Shown here: positions 44,983-53,566 of the stretch, one piece after another
How the letters are laid out: every line of letters starts with the position of its first letter
Position numbering within the stretch: position 1 is the stretch's first letter
Assembly (NCBI RefSeq): GCF_019399895.1
Contig: NW_027228790.1
Location: 346,001-410,000 of the forward strand
Direction of reading: 5' to 3'
DNA from: Cardiocondyla obscurior
Lineage: Eukaryota; Arthropoda; Insecta; Hymenoptera; Formicidae
Length of the DNA stretch: 64,000 nucleotides
The notes under the pieces: model-generated
What the model was told of the DNA's origin: nothing
The model's input: the letters and a program-made list of their open reading frames with translations, nothing else
Databases searched by the model: none
Position numbers and translations under genes: made by a program

Positions 44983-45860
44983 ACGCCAGCTGGAACTTCC
45001 GCTCCTACCGTGGGTACAACGGACCAAACACAAGTAAGCAGGGTAGGAATGAGAATACCAGACATGATACTGACGAGCCTGAGTTATGGTTTGCTCAACT
45101 CGAGAGCCAATTCCTGTTTGGTGATCACACTGGACAACACCAAGTACGCTCTACTCAATGTCCCAACTAGAGAGGCCAGATATACGTTGGAAATCAAGGA
45201 TTTCTATCAAAGAACCTACCGACAGAACAAATACGTGCGCTCAAGAAACTACTAACTAACGCTTGACAATATCACAAGAATAGAAATCAGACAAAGTTAC
45301 TAGAGCACGAAGAACTGGTGATCACAAACCTACGCAGTTTTTACGACACCAAAGCTTTGGCGGCCTGCAGTATCGGAAAGAATTATTAAGGACCTTATGG
45401 CTATGTCGTTCCTCGTCGCAGATACAAGCTCGGGCTTACAGCTTCGACATATGATCCACTGGACTTATGGCAGAACAGGCAGATAAAATAGTAAAATGTT
45501 GAAAAATACGCCAACAGTAGCAGCCAGCCAACCGCAACTACTAATGAGAGCGAAATCGAAAGGCAGACCGCCGCGTTAACAAAACAAGTAGCCGCGCTGA
45601 CCAGTTTACCGAAGACCTCAGTAAGAAGGAACAACGCGAAGTCGAAGCCGTACCCCGCAAGTGGATAAAGAGGTAGCTTCATCTGCTATTACCACAAGAA
45701 GTGGCATTCAAGAGCGAGGGCAATAAAATGCGAGAACGGCGCCGCCAGTGGGCAAAAGAAGAGGGGAAATGAAACGGCTCACTGATGGCGGTCAGCGAAG
45801 GTAGCCTGAACCCCTGCCGCCTATTCATGCAGGATCGAAAAAGTCGAACTAAATATTTAA
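44983..45860 (+). pseudogene. gag: Degraded gag region of Gypsy element 3
   Basis: The longest open piece is 44893-45255, starting inside the LTR. No capsid block can be read with confidence; stops fall every 20-40 codons to 45860. Position between primer site and protease is the only reason to call it gag. The region lies in the indel-rich stretch. Confidence 0.4.
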
Positions 45861-46115
45861 TTGGATACAGATAGCGACATCAGCGTTTTTCCGAAAGAAG
45901 ATGCCAACACTCGGAAGGAACAGGCGAGCTTACCTGCGGCTAACGGATCCACCATCCACACCTACAGGGAGAATAACGCTGCAACCTCCGGGGCTCCGCC
46001 GAGCCCTCACATTACACGGAGATTCGTCATCGCGGACGTGACTACCCCTATTATTGGATCAGATTTCCCTCGCTCATTACCATTTATTACCGGACCTACG
46101 CAAAAGCTGTATTAA
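45861..46115 (+). pseudogene. pol: Aspartic protease of Gypsy element 3
   Basis: Reads LDTDSDISVFPKEDA (the active-site triplet Asp-Thr-Gly appears as Asp-Thr-Asp), then ANGSTIHTY and RRFVIADVTTPIIGSDF, the order seen in Gypsy proteases of the DTGSxVSVxP type. The Gly-to-Asp change would inactivate it, if not a sequence error. Confidence 0.65.
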
Positions 46116-46554
46116 TAGATGGAAGAACAGGCTGGCGAGCAAAGGCATTAAGAAGTTCGACAGCGTAGTTTCCGTAAAAGACCGTGATCAAACACACGCG
46201 ATAATGAACTCAGGACAATATCCCGAGTTAACGCATCCAGGGTCAAGAAGGCAGAAAGAGATAGAGGTAGAACATCACATTCAAACCCTCCCCAGACAAC
46301 CTGAGTACTGTAGGTCATGGCGATTAGACCCCGGAAAAAGATGAAAGCGCCAAGCAAGAGTTCCAGCTACTGTTGGAAGAATCATCCGGCCTTCAAAGAG
46401 CTCTCTAAGCAGCACCATTACATATGGTGCCCAAGAAACCACACAGTGAAGACCATGCGGCGATTACAGAAGACTCAACGACCGCACCGTGCCGGATCGG
46501 ATACCCCGTGCCGCACATAGAGGATTTCACGCAAGCTTTGCACGGAGGAAAAAA

Positions 46555-46919
46555 AAAGTATTTTTACCACTATCGACCTAGAAAAGCTACAATCAAATCC
46601 TGATCAGGGAGGAGGACATACCGAAGACAGCGATCACTACACCTTTCGGGCTATTCGAGTATACTTATACATGCCTTGCGGACTCCGAAACGCAGCCCAA
46701 ACCTTCCAGAGGTTTATTGACGAGGTCATCCGAGGAATGGAATTTTGTCATGCGTATATTGACGACATCCTAGTGGCCTCTCACTCACCAGAAGAACACG
46801 AGCGACACTTACAACAGCTATTCGAAAAACTACAGGTTTATGGAGTAAAAATAAACATAGCGAAGTGCACGTTCGGCAGCAAAGAGGTGAACTATCTAGG
46901 GTACAAAGTGTCCGAGTAG
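46555..46919 (+). pseudogene. pol: Reverse transcriptase of Gypsy element 3 (partial)
   Basis: The FTTIDLEK catalytic region is at 46561-46590, frameshifted relative to the rest. From 46671 it is clean: MPCGLRNAAQTFQRFIDE, the catalytic HAYIDDILVASHS intact, and KCTFGSKEVNYLGYKVSE before a TAG at 46917. The same frame resumes after the stop with RRFLGMLNFYRRF. Confidence 0.8.
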
Positions 46920-47489
46920 GGCATACAACCACTACCCGAAAAAGTAGAAGCCATACGAAAATACAAATTACCCGAAACCACGAAGCAGCTAAGGAGGTTC
47001 CTAGGGATGCTAAACTTCTATAGGAGGTTTATTCCAAAGGCAGCCCAGGAACAAGCACAGCTCAACAAAATACTCAAGGGTCCGAAGAAAAAGAAAGACG
47101 AGAAGGTCCAGTGGACCGACACCACGATAACAGCGTTCAACAAATGCAAAGATAGCTTAGCAAAGGTCACACTATTAACCCATCCGGATACTCAAGCGAA
47201 ACTCACGTTAGTAACGGACGCATCAGACACAGCACTCGGAGCAGTACTACAGCAGGAGAAAGAAAAGCAAATACAACTGCTAGCCTTTTTCAGTAAAAAA
47301 CTAACGGCAGCACAGAGGAAATACTCCCCGTACGACAAAGAGCTTCTGGCCATTTACGCCGGGATCAAGCATTTCCGACATTTGATCGAGGGAAGAAAGC
47401 TCACAATTTTAACAGACCACAAACCGCTGATATTCGCTTTCGTGCCGCGGACCCACGAAAAACTTCGCCAAGACAAACCCGCCACCTAG
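46920..47489 (+). pseudogene. pol: RT connection and RNase H of Gypsy element 3
   Basis: In frame with RT after one stop. It contains RRFLGMLNFYRRFIPKA, LTLVTDASDTALGAVLQ (RNase H first Asp), FFSKKLTAAQRKYSPYDKEL (Glu region), FRHLIEGRKLTILTDHKPL and, after a frameshift near 47465, HHIPGENNVVADALSR. Confidence 0.8.
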
Positions 47490-47542
47490 AATTCATAGCA
47501 CAATTCACAACGGATCTCCATCACATACCAGGAGAAAACAAC

Positions 47543-48844
47543 GTGGTGGCAGACGCCCTGTCAAGAGTAGAAACGATAACAAAGAGCGTCGATTTACTAG
47601 AATTGGCACAAGATCAGAAGGAAGACAAAGAGCTAGAGAAATACAGAGATAACGAAGAAACAAGGTTGAAAATAGAAGCTAAACAATTACCAGCGACAGG
47701 AACCGTGCTATACTGCGACACTAGCACCGGAAGGAGTAGACCGTTCATCACACAAAAATATCGCCTGCAAGCGTTCCTGAGCCTACACGGTTTAGCGCAT
47801 CCAGGAATTAAAACCACTACACGGCTAGTCACACAAAGATATGTATGGCCTAGCATAAAGCAAGACTGCAAAAAGTGGACAAGGAGCTGCATACCGTGCC
47901 AAAAGAGCAAGGTGAATAAACACACGAAAACAAACATAGGAAACTTCCAAGCTCCGACAGGACGATTCCAACACATACTCACTAACCTCGTAGGCCCATT
48001 ACCTACGTCCAGGGGCTACAAGTACTGTCTAACCATCATAGATAGATTTACAAGATGGGCAGAAGCGATCCCGGTAAAAAATATAACGGCCGAGACCATC
48101 GCGCGTAACATATTCACCGGTTGGATCGCCAGATTCGGGGTGCCGGACAGAATTACAACGGATCAAAGAAGACAATTCGAATCCGACACATTCAGACAAC
48201 TGGCCAAGTTCACGGGCATGAAACACATCAGGACAACTGCGTATCACCCTGCAGTCAATGGCATGGTGGAGAGATTACACAGGCAGTTAAAAACCGCCAT
48301 AAAATGCCACGGAACCACTGACTGGGTTGAGGTATTACCGGTCATTCTAATGGGGATGAGAGCAGCATACAAGAAAGACCTACACGCAACACCTGCGGAG
48401 CTTACTTACGGAAAAGGACTGCAATTACCCGGACAATTCTTAGAAAAAGGGACCCACCAGCCAGGAAATTCAGCAGAAGGGTTCGTAACAGAACTAAGGA
48501 AGAACATGCAGTCACTACGCCCTACGATACGTCGACACGGACAGAGGCAAACCTTCGTAGCTGGGAACTTAGAAACGACCAGCCACGTATTCCTCAGGAG
48601 GGAGATACCAGCTGGCGTACTACAACCCAAGTACGAAGGACCATACAAAGTCCTCCAAAGGACGGACAAGACCATGAGAATACAACAGAGAACGCGAGAA
48701 ACCACAATCAGCCTGAACAGAGTAAAAGCCGCCTACTTAATGACAGAGGACGAAAACAACGTCGAAGAGGCAAAACCAAGACAGGAGAGAAAGACCAGTG
48801 ACAGAAAGAAGCAGGCTATCGTGCGATTCCAGGCGGGAGTCTAA
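47543..48844 (+). CDS. pol: Integrase of Gypsy element 3, first catalytic Asp replaced
   Basis: 433 codons open to a TAA at 48842. ADALSR at the start links it to RNase H. The zinc module is H82, H86, C116 and C119. The catalytic core has N148 where the first Asp is expected (ILTNLVGPLP), then D207 (TTDQRRQFE) and E243 (VNGMVERLHRQ). The C-terminal part has PKYEGPYKVLQR, the GPY module. One GAC-to-AAC change explains the Asn. This ORF is intact and lies outside the indel-rich region, so the substitution may be real. Confidence 0.8.
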   Translation: MVADALSRVETITKSVDLLELAQDQKEDKELEKYRDNEETRLKIEAKQLPATGTVLYCDTSTGRSRPFITQKYRLQAFLSLHGLAHPGIKTTTRLVTQRYVWPSIKQDCKKWTRSCIPCQKSKVNKHTKTNIGNFQAPTGRFQHILTNLVGPLPTSRGYKYCLTIIDRFTRWAEAIPVKNITAETIARNIFTGWIARFGVPDRITTDQRRQFESDTFRQLAKFTGMKHIRTTAYHPAVNGMVERLHRQLKTAIKCHGTTDWVEVLPVILMGMRAAYKKDLHATPAELTYGKGLQLPGQFLEKGTHQPGNSAEGFVTELRKNMQSLRPTIRRHGQRQTFVAGNLETTSHVFLRREIPAGVLQPKYEGPYKVLQRTDKTMRIQQRTRETTISLNRVKAAYLMTEDENNVEEAKPRQERKTSDRKKQAIVRFQAGV

Positions 48845-48861
48845 AACTACCAAGGGGGTCC

Positions 48862-50048
48862 TGTGGCGGCTGAGTCGACAAATTGACAGCCGACACACGG
48901 CGCGCCACAAGAAATGCAGCCCGACATACACCGTCGTATGCCGGAAGGCCCGGAAGCTCGCGGAAGAAAAAGCTCCGGGTCCAGCGAGTAACAACCGCGA
49001 CCGCCAGGCGGCGCGGAAGACGAGAGCTTTCTCGGGAGTCAGGAGCGGCAAGGACCGCTATACTTATATAGGTGCCGCTTACGGCACCGAGGAAGCTCCC
49101 GACATCGCCTATCTTCGATAGTGAAATCGCTTTTTAAATACGCATTCGTAGTGCTCGATAAGACGCACACTTCTCGTAATAGTAGTGCTCCGCCGACGCA
49201 CACTGTGCAGACAACGAAGCAATAATCGTTGCCGCAAACCAAAACGCAGCCGTATGCCGCTACCACCGGCCATCGCAGACAAGAGCCCAGAGACCGGGGC
49301 CAATCGTAAACGCATCAAAAGGAGCCGCAAGAAGAAAACTGCTCTCACACCGGAAACAGTACCGGAAAGTCCGCCATAACCTCCGGTGGAAGAAGCACGG
49401 ATTCCTCGCATAGTGTCAGTGAAAGTCTTCCCGCCCCAGCAGCCGCTGGCCGGCATCCTATGGCCACCAGAGTTCCGGAAGCCGCCACGACACGCACAGT
49501 TGCAGCTACTCGAGTGGAAGCCACAGCTAGCGAACTTTACGCCGCCGAATCTAACAAGACCGCCACGGATCTTCTTGGCTCCTGGGGACGTAAGGATCTG
49601 GCTATACCAGCCTGCGCTGGAATCAAGTAGCTGACCCTCTCTCACCGGTTCCGCCCACGCCACCAGCGCGTACAGACCGAGGCATACAGTGCGGGCCTAG
49701 CATTGTGAAAAGAGCCATCCAACACGCTCCAATAGTAAACGAGTGTGGGGTCCAGTGCGATCCCTGGGCCACCACCTCGTCCTCAGACGCGGAACCCCCA
49801 CGACTACCAGGAGACGACAAAAGAGGCCCTATTAAAGTCACGCTCACGGCCCCACATATCTCTTACAGAGAGCGCAAAGTGTAAGGCGTACACGAATATC
49901 TTTTTGTAAAAAGCACCAGTGGGTGCGATTTAATCGAATTACAAACATAACTGTATATAATAGTGTAAATACATTGTAAGTATACCTTAAAGCTGAATGT
50001 TCATTTTTAAGCCGAATTCACTATCCACACGTCACGCTAATACCTACA
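48862..50048 (+). repeat. 3' LTR of Gypsy element 3 (1187 bp)
   Basis: TGTGGCGGCTGAG...TACCTACA, directly after the purine tract CAAGGGGGTCC (48851-48861). It differs from the left-arm solo LTR at a few percent of sites, including a stop within the Pro-rich frame (near 49377). From 49897 its end is also the start of the first tandem unit. Confidence 0.88.
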
Positions 50049-50790
50049 GGCTCCATGAACTTATGGCATATCGTCATCGCTGTAGCAATCTCTCTTGTCA
50101 AGTTCCTTGTAGCTGTGGCATTAGCTTTTTATAATATTTCTTGCACCGCTCATTGATTTCACATGTATCGCTCCTAAGTCAGCAACTAACGAATCCGTGC
50201 AGATACAATGAGAGGTTAACGTTGAAAATGGCACTATAAAAAACTGCACTGATTTCCAAAATAAAAAACAAATATTTAAAAAAGTATTACAACGGAGTAG
50301 AATTTGGTATATGATAGGCAGCAGTTAGCGAATTTTGCACAATCTTGTACAATGTTTGGTGTGCTTGTTGGCAATTTAATTTTTAGTATAATGGCTGATA
50401 GAATTGGCCGAAAGAAACCATTGTTGATTGCCATTATGTTACAATCGGTAATGGGATTTGTAAGTCTATTTGTTCCGTAGTACAAATTGTTTTTGGTACT
50501 TAAGTTTCTTTGTGCCGTATCCACTGGCGAAATTATATTCTTCAGCTTTGTTTTACTTATCGAAATTATTAGAATCGAATGGCGCTCGTATATGTCGGTT
50601 TTTTTCTACGTGTCGTTTTTAATCAGACATTTAATGAATCCTCTAATATCCTATTTGACACTCACGTAATCTAGATTTCAAATGGCTATTTCAATACCAT
50701 CGATTTTCTTATTAGTGTACACTGACCATCAAAAATGGCGTTCGTGGTGTTGCGACGGCGGCCGGCGTACAACTTTGGCGAGTGGTCAAT
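50049..50790 (+). pseudogene. Organic cation transporter-like pseudogene, right-arm copy
   Basis: Same sequence as 20930-21613 on the opposite strand: ISLVKFLVA (TM1 region), FLAPLIDFTCIAPKSATNE, MADRIGRKKPLLIAI, then TAG after FVP, FLVLKFLCAVSTGE, EWRSYMSVFFYV and RHLMNPLISYLTLT followed by TAA where the left copy has Trp. Copies with the same TAA are at 53660-54400, 57260-58000 and 60870-61610 in the tandem units. None is functional. Confidence 0.75.
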
Positions 50791-51099
50791 TTTATACGAA
50801 AAAATAAAAATTTAACAAAAATTATTTAACAAAAAAAAAATTTTTATTAATGGGAATTAACACGCAAAAGTTGTACTTATTTACCGACCAGTATTAAAAT
50901 TATTAGTTATGGTATTAGGCGCTTTGTTACGAAAGCAGCACAAACAATGTTTATGAAATTAAATTGTTGTTTTTCTTAATAATCGAGTGCTTCGTTGTAC
51001 GACCATATTGAGAAACATTTAAGGGGGTATTCTAGTGTAGCACATTAAAAAACTTTTATTTATTTATGTATATAACACTTTTACCTTTTGTTTAATCGT
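50791..51099 (+). other. AT-rich stretch and MULE-type terminal repeat
   Basis: Sequence mirrored at 20640-20870 up to the terminal repeat GGGGGTATTCTAGTGTAG at 51023-51040. From there it is not MULE interior but AT-rich DNA starting CACATTAAAAAACTTTT, a word that recurs at 52317. Nothing coding is seen. Confidence 0.6.
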
Positions 51100-51930
51100 C
51101 TAAAAGTTTAGTAATAAGTCGACTAGAATCGTATCGTCGTTAACGATACGTCCGTAGTCTTCGTTTTATTTTCTTATTTCGTCTGTCGCCGCATACCGTT
51201 CGTTGTTTACCTCGACAGGTGAGATCCGTTAACGTTGGATTAATCCGGTTTTCACCGGTTATTTCGCTACCTGTTTTGTTTTTCATCCTCACTGTTCCGA
51301 TGATCGAGGGATTATTTCGGCCGAAACGCGACCTGTTTTCGCGCGAACCGCTCACTTGTAATTCCGCTGTTATCACGTTCTCACCGTCGGAATACAGTCT
51401 CGCTCGGCTGCGATCATTTCGATCCTTCGCGATCAGTAGATCCTCCGCGATCAGTAGATCTTCCGCGATCACCATTTTAACGAGGCTCGGTTCTCTTTTC
51501 ATCGAATTGTGCACCGACAAAAGTGCAGAGCAAGGTACGCGATCGCGTCATTCTCCGGCACGCGTGCAAGATCTCCGACGCTCGCGTGCAAGATTTCCGA
51601 CGATCGGGCGGGCAACCTTCCGCTCAAGAAGATCTCCGCCGGGAACGCCGGGCTCAGGAAGATTTCCGTTCGTCTCCAACCTTGTTCTCGCGCTTAACGA
51701 TCTGGAACTTGTATTTTTTTGTATTTCTTTCTCTCTTTTTTTTGGGGGTTTTTTTTTGTAAATATATTTTGTTTAATTGTCGCTGTTGCTTCCCACAATT
51801 ATTACGACGTCTGTTTTTCTTTGTGGTTGTCGCCGTTACGCGAAGCACCGCGTCGAGCTCAGTGCTGAGCTGTCTTCACCAGCAAACAAAAAAACCGGTG
51901 CGCTTTTTTTTCTTAATCGCGCACACCTTT
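51100..51930 (+). repeat. Repeat B (relative of repeat A) within the tandem unit
   Basis: Contains a (CGCGATCAGTAGATCC/TTC) two- to three-copy subrepeat at 51428-51474 and repeated AAGATCTCCG/AAGATTTCCG words at 51565-51665. Several frames of 60-180 codons overlap in all directions and end in homopolymers of varying length between copies, so I do not call a gene. Block order matches repeat A at 34830-35608. Confidence 0.6.
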
Positions 51931-52035
51931 ATTTAATCATTTATACCCCCGTCAATATAGTTCAAATACCTGCCATATTTTTGAAACTTTAGTGAATATA
52001 TTTTTTAACGGAGTGGGCCGACCTCTAAAAAGTGG

Positions 52036-52519
52036 TCAAGGTCACTCAGGGAGGTGACCTTCACAACATATCTCAAGGTCATCAAAATCGAAGAGGACTA
52101 CCCTTTTATGCATAATTACCATTTTTTACAACTATTACATATTAAATATATATTATATATATTTAAGTAATAATTTTATAAATTTGTAGGAATTTGGACG
52201 AAGTCGACGTAGTCGTGTTTATAGCTACAGCATTTACTTCAAAGAAATGCTAAATTTAAATTTCGAATCACGTAATTAATGCATAAAAAATATACAAATA
52301 ATAAATATAACGATTTAGCACTTTAAAAAACTTTTATTTATTTATGTATATAACACTTTTACCTTTATTTAATCATTTATACCCCGTCAATATAGTTCAA
52401 ATACCTGCCATATTTTTGAAACTTTCTTAGTGAATATTTTTTTAACGGGGAGGGGCCGACCTCTAAAAAGTGGTCAAGGTCACTCAGGGAGGTGACCTTC
52501 ACAACATATCTCAAGGTCA
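52036..52519 (+). promoter_or_regulatory. Two clusters of TCAAGGTCA-type nuclear-receptor half-sites
   Basis: Within 46 bases the sequence has TCAAGGTCA (52036-52044, plus), TGAAGGTCA (52055-52063, minus) and TCAAGGTCA (52073-52081, plus). The same set recurs at 52474-52482, 52493-52501 and 52511-52519. TCAAGGTCA fits the monomer site of the FTZ-F1/SF-1 and ERR orphan receptors. Both clusters are repeated in every unit. Binding is a motif match only. Confidence 0.4.
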
Positions 52520-52559
52520 TCAAAATCGAAGAGGACTACCCTTTTATGCATAATTACCG

Positions 52560-53127
52560 ATAAGTAATTTGTTAAGCGAAAAGAAGCTGTTGACATTCGT
52601 TAAACAGATATTTCAAAGTTCGGAGTCGCGAAATTCGATCTGTCGAGCAAAGGACATGTGGGGATTCAGGCCGAGCACTCACCTTGCTTCGGGAATCGAT
52701 CCTTCGTCGAGTGTAGAGCCCGTTTGCGAAGGATTAGGGATCAAGAAGGTAAACCTCAGCAAGCCTTTTCTCGTGGCAAAATGATGTGATCAGCACGTTG
52801 CAGGCACGACTCGACTTGGTAAGACGGCCAACCGAACGCTGAAGGCTTCCCTACCTAACGGCTGTTGGACGACTGGGTGTGTCTTGGAAACTTCGTCGCC
52901 TCGTTCTCCTACGTATTACAAGGCTCCAGATGTCGCCACGTTCCGGTACGGAATTTGCGCTTGGCCTGTCATATCGACGCCGTGCAAGTTCGGCGACGGC
53001 TTTAGCTTCCCCTTAATTGTATCTACTCTTTATATTCTGTTCACACCGTTCTTTTTACTCGCCACGTGCGCTATTCAGTGTATTTCATAAAATATATATT
53101 AATTGAATTAAATCAAAGCATCGAGCC
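52560..53127 (+). other. Unit tail, unrecognised
   Basis: Two open stretches of 71 and 68 codons (52569-52784 and 52884-53090) with no recognisable motif, repeated with identical frames in each unit at 56173/56488, 59771/60086 and 63379/63694. The second ends in a hydrophobic segment. Composition is less AT-rich than the surroundings, as in an old coding or LTR sequence. I cannot assign it. Confidence 0.4.
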
Positions 53128-53188
53128 TATCTTTTTGTAAAAAGCACCAGTGGGTGCGATTTAATTGAATTACAAACATAACTGTATA

Positions 53189-53566
53189 CAGGGTGTCCCA
53201 AACAATGTGTCACTCCCAAAAACTATGAATAGAAAATTGAAATCTAAGACGAAAAGTCAAATGCAATTTTTAAAAATTCTCAATAGTTTTCGAGAAAAAA
53301 TTAATATATAAAATGTATAGACGTAAGAGTGACAAGGGCTGCGCGTGAGTGAGCGCGACAGACGACGGTGCCATTTCTAGTCATTCGCCTGTCCCGCTCA
53401 CTCACGCGCAGCTTCCTTGTCACTCTTACGTCTATACATTTTATATATTTTAATTTTTTTCTCGAAAACTATTGAGAATTTTTAAAAATTGCATTTGACT
53501 TTTTGTCTTAGATTTCAATTTTCTACCCACACTTTTTGGGAGTGACACATTGTTTGGGACACACTG
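53189..53566. mobile_element. Foldback MITE, TA-flanked (378 bp), unit 2
   Basis: CAGGGTGTCCCAAACA...TGTTTGGGACACACTG. Unit 1 has the empty site (CTGTATATAATAGTG at about 49951-49965); here it reads CTGTATA-element-TATAATAGTG, so a TA was duplicated. The interior is an inverted repeat nearly over its full length around a loop near 53370. TA duplication and ends suggest mobilisation by a Tc1/mariner-type transposase. Confidence 0.85.

Larger units (their letters stand above)
43783..50048 (+). mobile_element. Ty3/Gypsy provirus (element 3) with both LTRs
   Basis: 5' LTR 43783-44942, primer site from 44945, degraded gag and protease, RT, RNase H and integrase, purine tract, 3' LTR 48862-50048. 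GGCTC on both outer flanks (43778-43782, 50049-50053) is the target duplication; it interrupts the transporter pseudogene. The left palindrome arm has only one LTR at the matching place. No env. A Pol stop at 46917 and a frameshift near 47465 make it non-functional. Confidence 0.88.
33906..51040. repeat. Right arm of giant inverted repeat (17.1 kb with provirus)
   Basis: Reverse complement of 20623-32781 plus about 5 kb: one LTR and the internal region of the Gypsy provirus at 43783-50048. The inner part (33906-39470) differs from the left arm by rare substitutions and a few codon-sized indels. From about 39470 to 44950 the difference is several percent, mostly small indels. The outer end is the MULE-type terminal repeat at 51023-51040; after it the arms have unrelated sequence. 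Confidence 0.9.

Noticed and set aside
20623..51040. Palindrome as two independent BEL insertions in opposite orientation
   Set aside because: The flanks, internal stops, LTR truncation point and neighbouring elements are shared, which only a segmental duplication explains.
51140..51520. 126-codon minus-strand frame repeated in all units
   Set aside because: It overlaps the plus-strand frames of the same GC-richer repeat; conservation between units only reflects recent duplication.
51219..51761. 180-codon plus-strand frame repeated in all tandem units
   Set aside because: It overlaps other long frames on both strands, ends in a homopolymer of variable length, has no recognisable domain, and is not conserved in the related repeat A.
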